From NCBI GenBank assembly GCA_903917735.1, contig CAIXBR010000045.1:1-46649 (forward strand): 46,649 nt of DNA, given 5' to 3'. This DNA is from an uncultured Elusimicrobia bacterium. Lineage in GTDB: Bacteria > Elusimicrobiota > Elusimicrobia > Elusimicrobiales > UBA9959. The translations under genes were made by a program, and so were the position numbers. The notes under the pieces are model-generated. The model had not been told where the DNA came from, searched no databases, and worked only from the letters and a program-made list of their open reading frames with translations. Below are positions 1 to 8,266 of the stretch, piece by piece (positions within the stretch are counted from its first letter, which is position 1; each line of letters opens with the position of its first letter).

Positions 1-99
1 GGGCCCGGCGGGCACCGCGTCGGCCACACCGTGGCCGCGCTCCACACTCGACCGCCGCGCTTACGCAAGCGGCGGTCTCCGTGAGGGCCCGCCGGGCCC
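1..99. other. Nested inverted-repeat element, possible structured RNA
   Basis: Bases 1-13 are an exact inverted copy of bases 87-99, a 13-bp GC stem. Inside are two further hairpins: GGCCAC at 22-27 with GTGGCC at 31-36 (extendable to about 10 bp with one bulge), and 51-58 with 69-76 (8 bp, arm CCGCCGC). The whole folds as a three-way junction. No coding frame is convincing here. The outer stem begins at the first base of the window, so the element may extend further left. No U-tract follows, so it is not a simple terminator. Function is unknown. Confidence 0.45.
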
Positions 100-143
100 A
101 TACCCTTGCCAGTCCGGCCGGACAATCCTGCTGCCGGAACTTC

Positions 144-184
144 GAAAAAACAAAAGCGGGCAGCGGCGTTATACCGCTGCCCGC
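144..184 (-). terminator. Rho-independent terminator of rocD
   Basis: On the minus strand an 11-bp perfect stem (arms 174-184 and 156-166) with a 7-base loop is followed by a T-rich tract at 145-155. It lies 10 bases after the rocD stop codon. Confidence 0.9.
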
Positions 185-193
185 CATGGATGC

Positions 194-1408
194 TTACTTG
201 GACAGGACTTTCTTTATGCGCTTGAACGCCCAGTCTATTTCCTTCTGCGTGATGATGAGGGGCGGGGCGAAGCGGATGACCCGGTCATGCGTTTCCTTCG
301 CCAGCAGGCCAAGACCCATCAACTGCTCGCAGTAGGGGCGCGCCACCACGTCCAGTTCCACGCCTATCAACAGGCCTTTGCCGCGCACTTCTTTTATGTG
401 CGGCCCTTTTATGGAACGCAGCTTGTCCATGAAATACTTGCCCATCTCGAAGGACTTCTCCACCAGTTGCTCCTCGGTAAGCACCCTGAGCGCTTCGCGG
501 GACACCGCGCAGGCCAGCGGGTTGCCGCCGAAGGTGCTGCCGTGGTCGCCGGGGTTGAACACTCCCAGCACGGCCTTGGAGGAAGCCACGGCGGACATCG
601 GCATCACGCCGCCGCCCAGGGCTTTCCCCAGGATCATCATATCCGGCTTCACGTTCTCGTAATCGCAGGCGAACTTTTTGCCGGTGCGCCCGAAGCCCGT
701 CTGTATCTCGTCGGCCACGAACAGCACGTTGTTGGCCCGGCACAGGTCATAGGCGGCCTTCAGGTAGCCCGCCGGCGGCACTATGATGCCCGCCTCGCCC
801 TGTATCGGTTCGACTATGAAAGCCACCGTGTTCGGGTTTATCGCGGCCTTCAGCTCTTCGATCTTGCCGTAGCCCACCACCTTAAAGCCGGGGGTGAACG
901 GCCCGAAGCCGTCCTTGTACTGCGGTTCGGTGGACATGGCGACTATGCTTATGGTGCGGCCGTGGAAGTTATTGGTAGCGCAGATTATCTCCGCCTTGTC
1001 GGCCTGCACGCCCTTCACCTTGTAGCCCCATTTGCGCACGGCCTTCAGGGCCGTCTCCACGGCCTCGGCGCCGGTGTTCATCGGCAGTACCATCTCGTAG
1101 CCGGTGAACTCGCAGAGTTCCTTGAGGAAAGGGCCTATCTGGTCGTTATTGAAAGCGCGCGAGGTCAGCGTGACTTTTTTGGCCTGCTCCGCCAGGGCCT
1201 TTATTATCCTGGGGTGCCTGTGGCCGTGGTTCAGCGCCGAGTAGGCGCTGAGCATGTCCATATATTTTTTCCCCTCGGGATCTTTCACCCAAACGCCTTT
1301 GGCGGTTGTGATGACTATCGGGAGCGGATGGTAATTATTGGCCCCGTAATGCTCGGCCATTTCTATTAATTTATGCGATTCAGTGTTCTGGGTCTGATTT
1401 GGTTCCAT
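194..1408 (-). CDS. rocD: Ornithine aminotransferase (RocD-type, class III PLP enzyme)
   Basis: A 404-aa class III aminotransferase that interconverts ornithine plus 2-oxoglutarate and glutamate-5-semialdehyde plus glutamate, linking arginine/ornithine and proline metabolism in the cytoplasm. The sequence shows the family landmarks: an [13 protein letters not shown] phosphate-binding region, FHGRT, an aspartate in [13 protein letters not shown] that contacts the PLP nitrogen, and the PLP-binding lysine in ILGKALGGG. Length is normal for RocD. The ATG has a good AAGGAG site 8 bases upstream. It lies 75 bp downstream of the outer-membrane protein gene with only a 7-bp hairpin (GCCTCTT arm) between, so read-through is possible. 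Related enzymes (acetylornithine or GABA aminotransferases) are the main alternative, but the LNHGHRHP and TSRAFNND regions look like RocD. Confidence 0.9.
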   Translation of the reverse strand: MEPNQTQNTESHKLIEMAEHYGANNYHPLPIVITTAKGVWVKDPEGKKYMDMLSAYSALNHGHRHPRIIKALAEQAKKVTLTSRAFNNDQIGPFLKELCEFTGYEMVLPMNTGAEAVETALKAVRKWGYKVKGVQADKAEIICATNNFHGRTISIVAMSTEPQYKDGFGPFTPGFKVVGYGKIEELKAAINPNTVAFIVEPIQGEAGIIVPPAGYLKAAYDLCRANNVLFVADEIQTGFGRTGKKFACDYENVKPDMMILGKALGGGVMPMSAVASSKAVLGVFNPGDHGSTFGGNPLACAVSREALRVLTEEQLVEKSFEMGKYFMDKLRSIKGPHIKEVRGKGLLIGVELDVVARPYCEQLMGLGLLAKETHDRVIRFAPPLIITQKEIDWAFKRIKKVLSK

Positions 1409-1483
1409 GACGATCTCCTTTGAAGTAAAGCCGGGCAGCCAGGCAGCCTCTTAAAGAGGCGGCCAAGCCGTCCAGCCTGGCGA

Positions 1484-2221
1484 TTAAAACTTGGCGCCGG
1501 CGCCGATGGAATAGCCGGTCTGGCCGTGCAGCATATTGTACGCGCCGTAGACATAGAGCAGCGGCAGCGGCGAGAAGCGAACGCCCACGGTATAGCGGGG
1601 TTTGGAAATACTGCCGTCAATGCCGTTGAGGCCGGCGGAAATGCCCTTAATTTCCAGGTTGGTGCGGTCTATACCCACGCCCACATAAGGCTTTATGACC
1701 GGGATGTCGAAAGAGGCCGAAGCGTCCATGGACATATGGCTGCCCTTGAAGTAGTTGTAAGTTATCACGTCGTAATAGGCCGACACCGACACGTCAGGGA
1801 TGAACTTGGTCAGCGTGCCGCTGTGGATAACGGGGTAGCGCAGGCCGCCGCCGATTATGGAGAAACCGGAGTAGCCGATCCCGCGAAGCATAATATCCGC
1901 CCCGATAAGCGGAAGGGCCGCGCCGGCGTGCACCATGGGCAGGCCGAAAGCGTTCACTTTCGTGTTGCGCAATACCAGGTTGTCGCTGCTGGGCTTAGCC
2001 TGCACAACGGCGTCAACGCCGGCCTCGAAACCGGGGAAGCCGAGAGAACGGCCTGAATTAAAATCATTGCCACCTATAAGACCACCCAGGTCTGCGGCAA
2101 AGGGTTTAAGCAGAGCCGTGCCATGGGCCTGGATCTGAGCCTTGAAATCCGAGAACGGATTAGCCAGAACAGCAGCCGCCAGCATAGGGAACAGGGACAG
2201 TGAAAGTATCAGTTTTTTCAT
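1484..2221 (-). CDS. Small secreted beta-barrel outer-membrane protein, function unknown
   Basis: A 245-aa protein with a clear signal peptide (MKK, hydrophobic core, cleavage near LAAAVLA-NP). The mature part is rich in alternating hydrophobic/polar stretches and glycines, repeats phrases such as KPYVGVGIDR and KPRYTVGVRF typical of barrel strands, and ends in phenylalanine (GAGAKF), the usual outer-membrane C-terminal signature. This suggests an outer-membrane beta-barrel; no enzymatic motif is visible and the substrate is unknown. A strong AAGGAG site precedes the ATG. Transcribed divergently from ygiQ. Confidence 0.75.
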   Translation of the reverse strand: MKKLILSLSLFPMLAAAVLANPFSDFKAQIQAHGTALLKPFAADLGGLIGGNDFNSGRSLGFPGFEAGVDAVVQAKPSSDNLVLRNTKVNAFGLPMVHAGAALPLIGADIMLRGIGYSGFSIIGGGLRYPVIHSGTLTKFIPDVSVSAYYDVITYNYFKGSHMSMDASASFDIPVIKPYVGVGIDRTNLEIKGISAGLNGIDGSISKPRYTVGVRFSPLPLLYVYGAYNMLHGQTGYSIGAGAKF

Positions 2222-2307
2222 TTTTTTCTCCTTAAAAGCGGGACGTAAAGCCCCGTCTCCCTATTATTACAAAAAAACAGCGAAGAATAAAGGCGAAACG
2301 CGCCTTT

Positions 2308-2317
2308 TTGCTATTAT
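2308..2317 (+). promoter_or_regulatory. Extended -10 promoter of ygiQ (TTGCTATTAT)
   Basis: TTGCTATTAT has a TGC extension ahead of the -10 hexamer TATTAT (2312-2317). The ygiQ ATG follows only 6 bases later, leaving no room for a Shine-Dalgarno site, so the transcript would be leaderless. No clear -35 is visible. Confidence 0.5.
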
Positions 2318-2323
2318 TACTGT

Positions 2324-4093
2324 ATGCCTTTCCTTCCGATTACCCCTGAAGAGGTGAAAAAACTGGGCTGGGACGCCGTTGACGTGGTGCTGGTCACCGG
2401 CGACGCCTATGTCGACCACCCCTCTTTTGCCATGGCCCTGGTGGGCAGGGTGCTGGAGGCGGAAGGTCTGCGGGTAGCCATACTGGCGCAGCCCCGCTGG
2501 GAGAATTGTTCAGATTTCAGGAAGTTCGGCCGCCCGCGCCTGTTCTTCGGCGTTTCGTCCGGGAACATGGACTCGATGATAAACAAGTACACCCACAACC
2601 GGAAGATCCGGTCCACGGACGATTTTTCCACCGGGGCGCACCCCGGCCTGCGCCCCGACAGGGCGACGATAATTTATTCACAGCGGGCCCGCGAAGCCTA
2701 TCCCGACGCGCCCATAGTGCTGGGCGGCATAGAGGCCACCATGCGCCGCTTCGCCCATTATGACTACTGGTCGGACAAGGTGCGCAAAAGCGTGCTGCTG
2801 GATTCAAAGGCCGACCTGCTGGTCTACGGCATGGGCGAGCGGCAGATACGCGAGATCTCCTCCCGCCTGAACGCGGGAGAAAAGATACAGGACCTGAGGG
2901 ATATACGCGGCACGGCCTACCCGCTGGGCGCCAGGGAAACCGCCGCCCTTGCCATACCTGGCGCCTTAGAACTCCCTTCCGCCGGAGAGGTGGCCGGGGA
3001 CAGGGTGAAGTTCTCCGCCGCCACCCGCCTAATTTACGAAGAGTCCAACCCATTTAACGCGAAGGTCTTGGTCCAGAAGAGCGAAGGGAGAGCCGTGGTG
3101 CAGAATCCCCCCGCCCTGCCGCTCTCCACCGAGGAAATGGACGCCGTGTACGGGCTGCCGTTCACCAAGCGGGCCCATCCGTCATACAGGGAGCCCATCC
3201 CCGCGCTGGAGATGATAAAGGATTCCATCGTCATACACCGCGGCTGCTTCGGCGGCTGTGCCTTCTGTTCGCTCACGCTGCACCAGGGCCGCTTCATACA
3301 GGCGCGCAGCGCGGACTCCATAGAGAAGGAAACCGCCGCCCTGCTCGCTATGCCGCGCCACCCGGGCAACATCTCGGACCTTGGCGCCCCGTCAGCGAAC
3401 ATGTACGCCATGGGCGGGAAAGACATGGCGGTATGCCGCGTATGTCGCCGCCTTTCCTGCCTGCACCCGGCCATCTGCCCGAACCTGAACACCGACCACA
3501 GGCCCCTGCTTGCCCTGATGCGCAGGATACGGGCCGTCAAAGGCCTGAAAAAAGCTTTCGTAGCCAGCGGCATACGCATGGACCTGGCCCTGCAATGCGG
3601 TGAATATATTTCGGAGATAGCGCGCTTCCACACCGGCGGCCAGCTGAAGGTAGCCCCGGAGCATATCTCGCCCAAAGTGCTTTCGGTGATGAAGAAGCCG
3701 CCGGTGGAGGTCTTCAAGGAGTTCGCCGCGAAATTCCTGGACGAATCGAAAAAGGCCGGCAAGGAACAATACCTGGTGCTCTACTTCATCTCCGCGCACC
3801 CCGGCTCGACGCTGGCGGACATGGCGGAACTGGCGGTCTTCCTGAAGGAGAGCGGCATCCGCCCGCAGCAGATAAACGACTTCCTGCCCGCGCCGATGGA
3901 GCTTTCCACTTCGATCTACTTCACCGGGCTGGACCCGTTCACGCTGGAACCGGTCTATGTCCCAAAAAAAGAAACGGAGCGCCGCATGCAGCGGGCGCTC
4001 CTCCAGTATTATAAACCCGAGAACAAACCCCTCATCATAAAGGCCCTGCACGAAATAAACAGGGCTGACCTTATCAAACGGCTCCTGAACTGA
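2324..4093 (+). CDS. ygiQ: YgiQ-family (UPF0313) radical SAM protein
   Basis: A 589-aa radical SAM protein. The 4Fe-4S motif is C308-x3-C312-x2-C315 within [19 protein letters not shown], the signature of the YgiQ family. An N-terminal domain (about 1-290, with [16 protein letters not shown]) precedes the SAM barrel; a second cysteine group ([19 protein letters not shown]) lies near residue 380. The family is widespread but its reaction has not been settled; a radical SAM transformation is inferred from the motif only. It is shorter than the E. coli protein. The start has no ribosome-binding site and sits 6 bases after a -10 box, consistent with leaderless translation. Its stop codon directly abuts the convergent rnd stop codon (4093/4094), with no terminator between. 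Confidence 0.9.
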   Translation: MPFLPITPEEVKKLGWDAVDVVLVTGDAYVDHPSFAMALVGRVLEAEGLRVAILAQPRWENCSDFRKFGRPRLFFGVSSGNMDSMINKYTHNRKIRSTDDFSTGAHPGLRPDRATIIYSQRAREAYPDAPIVLGGIEATMRRFAHYDYWSDKVRKSVLLDSKADLLVYGMGERQIREISSRLNAGEKIQDLRDIRGTAYPLGARETAALAIPGALELPSAGEVAGDRVKFSAATRLIYEESNPFNAKVLVQKSEGRAVVQNPPALPLSTEEMDAVYGLPFTKRAHPSYREPIPALEMIKDSIVIHRGCFGGCAFCSLTLHQGRFIQARSADSIEKETAALLAMPRHPGNISDLGAPSANMYAMGGKDMAVCRVCRRLSCLHPAICPNLNTDHRPLLALMRRIRAVKGLKKAFVASGIRMDLALQCGEYISEIARFHTGGQLKVAPEHISPKVLSVMKKPPVEVFKEFAAKFLDESKKAGKEQYLVLYFISAHPGSTLADMAELAVFLKESGIRPQQINDFLPAPMELSTSIYFTGLDPFTLEPVYVPKKETERRMQRALLQYYKPENKPLIIKALHEINRADLIKRLLN

Positions 4094-5236
4094 TCACTTC
4101 CCCCCGTGGTGCTTCTTTATGAATTCCAGGAGCTCCAGCCCGTAAAGGGAAACCTTCTCCGCGCCTAGGCCGCGTATGGCCTGCATCTCTTCTATCGTCC
4201 TGGGCAGTGAAAGAGCCACCCGCTCCAGCACGTCGTTGCCCAGTATGGCCTCCGGCAGCATATTGCGGCGGATAGCGGTTTCCTTGCGCCAGAGTTTCAG
4301 GTTCTTGAAGCGGGTCTTGACGGTCTCGAAATAGGCCCGCTTCTCGCGGGAGATCTCCCGTCGGGGCACGTTGTACTCCGGCGCCTTAAGCCCCTTCTGC
4401 AGCGCCTCGCGTATCCAGGCGCCATGGTTGGCCAGCACATAACCGCTTACCCCTTTAAAGATGGAAAGATTATGCAGCCCTTCGCGCGGCGCCACCGAAA
4501 GCCGCAGTATAAGGTCTTCGCTGATTATCTTGAAAGGCGGGGTATTGCGCTTTATGGCGGCCACCTCGCGCGCCAGATAAAGTTCGCGCAGCACGGCCAG
4601 CCCGCGGCCGTTCAACTGGCGCGCGCCTTTAAGCGTCAGGAAGCCGGTTTCGTCGAAACGCATAGGGGTCGGCTCTATCTTGCAGATCTGCGCGAACTGG
4701 GCGGTAGCGTCCGGCAGGCGGCCCTTCTTCTCGAGCTCGGCCCCTAGCAGGTCGCGCAGCCTCTTCAGGTAGATGGTGTCGCAGCTGGCGTAGTCCAGCA
4801 TTTCTTTAGTCAGCGGCCGGCGGCCCCAGTCGGCTTTCTGGAATTTCTTGTTCAGCTCGACTTTAAAGAACTCCTTCACCATGTTGTCCAGGCCGCATTT
4901 AATTACGCCCAGGTATTTGGCCGCCACCATCACGTCGAAAATATTAACGAAAGTGCAGCCCATCGCCGCCTTGAAGACCCGGATGTCTGAGTCGGCGGAA
5001 TGAAAGATCTTCTCCACCGCCGGGTCGGCGAAAACCGGGAGCATGGGTTTTATGTCCACCGCCAGCGTATCCACTACGGCGTTGATATGCTCGCTGGAAA
5101 GCTGCATCAGGCAGAACTTCTCTTTATAGACGTAAAGGCTGTTGGATTCGGTGTCGATGGCGATATATTTGTGCTTGGCCAGTTTCCCGGAAAGTTCGTT
5201 GAAATCTTCCTGCTTATCGATGAAGGTGTAACTCAT
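4094..5236 (-). CDS. rnd: Ribonuclease D
   Basis: A 380-aa 3'-5' exoribonuclease that trims tRNA 3' ends. The N-terminal DEDD exonuclease domain shows AIDTESNSLYVY (the DxE metal-binding pair), HSADSDIRVF and a later YASCDTIYL block (final Tyr/Asp of the DEDDy class). The C-terminal part contains HRDC-like repeats (KRNTPPFKI and IRGLGAEKVSLYG). The frame is open upstream to 5347, but I start at the ATG at 5236: it begins MSYTFIDKQ, gives normal family length, and lies 6 bases downstream of a TTGCTATGAT -10 element, so it appears leaderless. Divergent from rluE, sharing a duplicated promoter region. Confidence 0.9.
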   Translation of the reverse strand: MSYTFIDKQEDFNELSGKLAKHKYIAIDTESNSLYVYKEKFCLMQLSSEHINAVVDTLAVDIKPMLPVFADPAVEKIFHSADSDIRVFKAAMGCTFVNIFDVMVAAKYLGVIKCGLDNMVKEFFKVELNKKFQKADWGRRPLTKEMLDYASCDTIYLKRLRDLLGAELEKKGRLPDATAQFAQICKIEPTPMRFDETGFLTLKGARQLNGRGLAVLRELYLAREVAAIKRNTPPFKIISEDLILRLSVAPREGLHNLSIFKGVSGYVLANHGAWIREALQKGLKAPEYNVPRREISREKRAYFETVKTRFKNLKLWRKETAIRRNMLPEAILGNDVLERVALSLPRTIEEMQAIRGLGAEKVSLYGLELLEFIKKHHGGK

Positions 5237-5242
5237 ACCATA

Positions 5243-5273
5243 ATCATAGCAACGCAAGGCCACGGAAGGCAAC
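5243..5273 (-). promoter_or_regulatory. rnd promoter, half of a 31-bp divergent inverted repeat
   Basis: Read on the minus strand this 31-mer ends in TTGCTATGAT and matches the 31-mer at 5317-5347 on the plus strand at 26 positions. The -10 hexamer TATGAT (5248 to 5243) ends 6 bases before the rnd ATG. Confidence 0.6.
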
Positions 5274-5316
5274 AGAAGGCCGCGCAAACCAGCAGCGGCA
5301 CCCGGCATAAACTTCA

Positions 5317-5347
5317 GTTGCTTTCCGTTGCTTTGTGTTGCTATCAT
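5317..5347 (+). promoter_or_regulatory. rluE promoter with three 10-bp phased GTTGCT repeats
   Basis: Three decamers in a row start with GTTGCT (5317, 5327, 5337); the last contains the extended -10 TTGCTATCAT (hexamer 5342-5347). The rluE ATG is 8 bases downstream. The block is the inverted counterpart of 5243-5273. Confidence 0.6.
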
Positions 5348-5355
5348 TTTGACTG

Positions 5356-5916
5356 ATGCCGACCCTTATCTTCAACAAGCCGTACGGGGTGCTTTCCCAG
5401 TTCACACCGGAACACGGGCACAGCTCTTTGGCCGATTTCAATTTCCCGAAAGGCGTCTACCCCGCGGGCCGCCTGGACGCCGACAGCGAAGGGCTGCTGC
5501 TGCTTACCTCCGATGGGGCGCTCCAGGCCCATATTTCGGACCCCCGCCACAAGACGCCGAAAACCTACTGGGCGCAGGTTGAAAAAGAGATAACGGAAGG
5601 TGCCCTGGCGGAACTGCGCGGCGGCGTTACCCTGAACGACGGCCCCACGCTGCCCTGCAAGGCGCGCCCGCTGCCTGACCCCGGGCTTCCCCCCAGGGTG
5701 CCGCCGGTCCGGTTCCGCAAGACCGTGCCGACTTCCTGGGCGGAACTAGTGCTGAAAGAGGGCCGCAACCGCCAGGTGCGCCGCATGCTCGCCTCCGTCG
5801 GTTTCCCGGTGCTGCGCCTGCTGCGCAGGGCGATAGGCCCTCTTACTTTAGACGGGCTTGAGCCGGGACGCTGGCGGGAACTTACGGACAAAGAGATCAA
5901 AAGCCTGAGGTTCTGA
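5356..5916 (+). CDS. rluE: 23S rRNA pseudouridine synthase, RluE/RsuA family
   Basis: A 186-aa protein that converts a specific uridine in rRNA to pseudouridine. It starts directly with the catalytic domain (LIFNKPYGVLSQF) and has no S4 domain, as in RluE. The catalytic aspartate is D41 in AGRLDADSEGLLLLTSDG. Other family blocks are KTYWAQVE and EGRNRQVRRML near residue 140. The product probably acts on 23S rRNA (E. coli RluE modifies U2457), but the target is inferred. The ATG lies 8 bases after a -10 element with no ribosome-binding site. Confidence 0.87.
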   Translation: MPTLIFNKPYGVLSQFTPEHGHSSLADFNFPKGVYPAGRLDADSEGLLLLTSDGALQAHISDPRHKTPKTYWAQVEKEITEGALAELRGGVTLNDGPTLPCKARPLPDPGLPPRVPPVRFRKTVPTSWAELVLKEGRNRQVRRMLASVGFPVLRLLRRAIGPLTLDGLEPGRWRELTDKEIKSLRF

Positions 5917-5944
5917 AAACCCCGGGCGCACAAGGAGCTGAGCT

Positions 5945-6844
5945 ATGGGACTTCCTCCAAGGATAGGTTTTATCGGGCTCGGGATAATGGGCCGCGCAAT
6001 GGCTTCCAACCTGCTGAAAGCCGGGTTCCAGGTCTCGGTGTATAACCGCACGCGGCAGCGCACGGCAGAGTTCGCCGACCTGGGCTGCGAAATAGCCGTC
6101 ACCCCGCGCGCGCTGGCCAAGAGGGCCGACACCGTGATAACCATGGTCTCCGACAACGCCGCTATGGACGCGGTCATGGAGGGGCCGGAGGGCGTACTTT
6201 CCGCCTTCGCCGGAGGCAACACGCTTATAAACATGAGCACACTTTCCCCGGATTACACTTCGGCCCTGGCCAGGAAGTGCTACACCGCGGGCGTCGGTTT
6301 CCTGGACTGCCCGGTCTCAGGCTCGAAGGGCGCCGCCGAGAAAGGAGAGCTGGTAATACTGGCCGGCGGTGAAAAGCCGCTTGTGGAAAAGTTTACGCCG
6401 GTGCTTAAAGCTATGGGCAAGGCCGTGGTTTACGCCGGCGCCGCTCCCGCCGGCACCGCGCTGAAACTTTGCGTGAACCTCGTGATCGCCCAGCTCACCA
6501 CCGCCCTTGCCGAATCCGCCGCACTGGCCGAGGCGCAGGGCATAGCCCCCGCTCTCATTTTCGAAGCTATTGACCAGAACCCGGCCATGAACTGCGGCTA
6601 TTTCTCGCTGAAGAAAAACAACATTCTCAATAAGGACTTCACGCCGGCCTTCCCCCTGAAGCATATGTTGAAGGACGCCAGGTTCATGCTGGTCGAAGCC
6701 GCGCGGCGGAAACTGCAGCTGCCGGTAACCGCGGCTGTGGAAACACTGCTTGCGAAATCCTATAATAGCGGTTACGGTGAAAAGGACCTGAGCGTTATCC
6801 TGGCGAACCTTACCGAGACGCTGGGGCAGGAGAGCACAACATGA
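5945..6844 (+). CDS. NAD(P)-dependent beta-hydroxyacid dehydrogenase (3-HIBADH/GLYR family)
   Basis: A 299-aa cytosolic oxidoreductase. The N-terminal Rossmann fold carries GFIGLGIMGRAMASNLLKAG (GxGxxG); NRT near residue 34-36 sits where NADP(H) specificity is set. The substrate loop is DCPVSGSKGAAEKGEL (about 121-135) and the catalytic lysine is K174 in GTALKLCVN. The C-terminal helical domain includes HMLKDARFML. Candidate substrates are 3-hydroxyisobutyrate, tartronate semialdehyde, or glyoxylate/succinic semialdehyde; the sequence alone does not choose. A good AAGGAG site precedes the ATG. Its stop overlaps the start of the next small gene (ATGA). Confidence 0.88.
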   Translation: MGLPPRIGFIGLGIMGRAMASNLLKAGFQVSVYNRTRQRTAEFADLGCEIAVTPRALAKRADTVITMVSDNAAMDAVMEGPEGVLSAFAGGNTLINMSTLSPDYTSALARKCYTAGVGFLDCPVSGSKGAAEKGELVILAGGEKPLVEKFTPVLKAMGKAVVYAGAAPAGTALKLCVNLVIAQLTTALAESAALAEAQGIAPALIFEAIDQNPAMNCGYFSLKKNNILNKDFTPAFPLKHMLKDARFMLVEAARRKLQLPVTAAVETLLAKSYNSGYGEKDLSVILANLTETLGQESTT

Positions 6845-7020
6845 TAAGGAAATTTATAGCCGGGATACTGCAAATTTACTGGGACTTCATACAACGCCGG
6901 CCGCGCATCAGCATTTTATTCTCTCTAATTCTCATAGCAGCCTGCGCGGGAGCGATCTACCTCCTCATAGTGAATTTTCCCTCCTTCATGCCCTGCCTGC
7001 ACGGAGCCTGCGCAGGCTGA
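6841..7020 (+). CDS. 59-aa single-pass membrane protein, function unknown
   Basis: A short frame begins at the ATG overlapping the stop of the upstream dehydrogenase (ATGA at 6841-6844), which argues for translational coupling. It encodes a basic amphipathic start (MIRKFIAGILQIYWDFIQRR), one hydrophobic segment at about residues 24-47, and a tail with two cysteines (PCLHGACAG). No family is recognised. A very short product with few constraints, so moderate confidence; the coupling and the well-formed transmembrane segment are the support. Confidence 0.5.
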   Translation: MIRKFIAGILQIYWDFIQRRPRISILFSLILIAACAGAIYLLIVNFPSFMPCLHGACAG

Positions 7021-7072
7021 GCCTGCGCGGCGGCGGCGGCGAACGGGAAACCGGGAAACAGAAAAGACAACC

Positions 7073-8266
7073 ATGAGTTTTATCAATGACATTAAAAGCG
7101 GGCTCACCCGCAATGTCACATTCCTCGGCGTTGTCAGCGGCCTCACCGACATCTCCAGCGAGATGCTCTACCCCATAGTGCCTGTTTTCCTCACGTCGGT
7201 GCTGGGCGCGCCGATGGAGGTGGTCGGCCTTATCGAGGGGGTGGCGGAGGCGACGGCCAGCTTCGTCAAGATACTCGGCGGCCGGCTCTCCGACCGGTTC
7301 AACCGCCGCAAGCCTTTTGTGGTCGCCGGCTATTCCCTTTCGGCGGTTTCCAAACCCGTACTGGCGCTGGCCGCCGGCTGGCATTTCGTTCTGTTCTCCC
7401 GCTTCCTGGACCGCGTGGGCAAAGGCTTGCGCACCTCCGCCAGGGACGCACTTATAGCCGGTTCCGTGGACAAGGCGCACTGGGGCAAAGCATTCGGCTT
7501 TCACAGGGCCATGGACACGCTGGGCGCCGCGCTGGGCCCGCTGGCCGCGCTGGCCATAATCCATTACATGGGCGCGGAAAAGCCGGACTACCGGTTTATT
7601 TTCATGGCGGCCTTCATCCCGGCCCTGCTGGGCGTAGTAGTGCTGGCATACTTCGTTAAGGAAGCGGCCCAGGCCCCCGCCGGCCCCGGTCCTGCGCCGG
7701 CACGCGAACCCATGACCGCCGACTTCAAGACCTTCACCGCGCTGTACGCCATCTTCGCGCTGGGCAATTCCAGCGACGTGTTCCTTATCATGAAAGCGAA
7801 GAGCGTGGGCTTTACCCTGACCCACGTCATACTGGCCTATACCGGCTACAACCTGGTCTACGCTCTGCTGGCCACTCCGGCGGGCTGGCTATCCGACAGG
7901 CTGGGAAAGGTGAATACCATGATCTTCGGCTTCGCTGTTTTCGCGGCGGTCTACCTCGGCTTCGCCCTGGCGGACAAGGGCTGGATGGTCTGGGCGCTAT
8001 TCGCGCTTTACGGTTTTTACGGAGCTTTCAACGAAGGCATAACCAAGGCCGTTATCTCCCACCTGAGCTCCGGCGGCAACCGCGCCTCAGCCATGGGCTA
8101 TTTTCAGGGGACGCTGGGCTTCCTCACTTTCGCCGCCAGCGCGCTGGCCGGCCTGCTGTGGGACAAAATTTCACCCTCCGCGCCTTTCATAGCCGGCGCC
8201 GTCTGCGCCCTGCTTTCCGGCGCGGCGCTTACCGTCTGGACGCGGTCTAAAAAACTCGCATTTTAA
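7073..8266 (+). CDS. MFS transporter
   Basis: A 397-aa major facilitator superfamily permease of the inner membrane with about 12 hydrophobic segments. Family signs are GGRLSDRFNRRKPFVVAGY (the loop 2-3 motif, D-R-x-x-R-R) and the block RVGKGLRTSARDALIA after TM4, and again GWLSDRLGKVNTMIFG in the second half. The stop codon TAA at 8264-8266 is directly followed by the ATG of the cysteine desulfidase-like gene with zero spacing, so the two are almost certainly co-expressed. A role in export or import of an amino acid or thiol linked to that enzyme is an inference from the neighbourhood. Confidence 0.85.
   Translation: MSFINDIKSGLTRNVTFLGVVSGLTDISSEMLYPIVPVFLTSVLGAPMEVVGLIEGVAEATASFVKILGGRLSDRFNRRKPFVVAGYSLSAVSKPVLALAAGWHFVLFSRFLDRVGKGLRTSARDALIAGSVDKAHWGKAFGFHRAMDTLGAALGPLAALAIIHYMGAEKPDYRFIFMAAFIPALLGVVVLAYFVKEAAQAPAGPGPAPAREPMTADFKTFTALYAIFALGNSSDVFLIMKAKSVGFTLTHVILAYTGYNLVYALLATPAGWLSDRLGKVNTMIFGFAVFAAVYLGFALADKGWMVWALFALYGFYGAFNEGITKAVISHLSSGGNRASAMGYFQGTLGFLTFAASALAGLLWDKISPSAPFIAGAVCALLSGAALTVWTRSKKLAF

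Noticed and set aside
287..1369. Long open frame (360 codons) on the plus strand opposite rocD
   Set aside because: It is fully antisense to a well-matched aminotransferase; its composition (rich in His, Arg, Gly, Val) is that of a complement-strand shadow in GC-rich DNA, and it has no family motif.
2261..2320. CTATTATTAC occurring twice 50 bp apart (2261 and 2311)
   Set aside because: The second is part of the ygiQ -10; the first lacks the TTG extension and may be chance.
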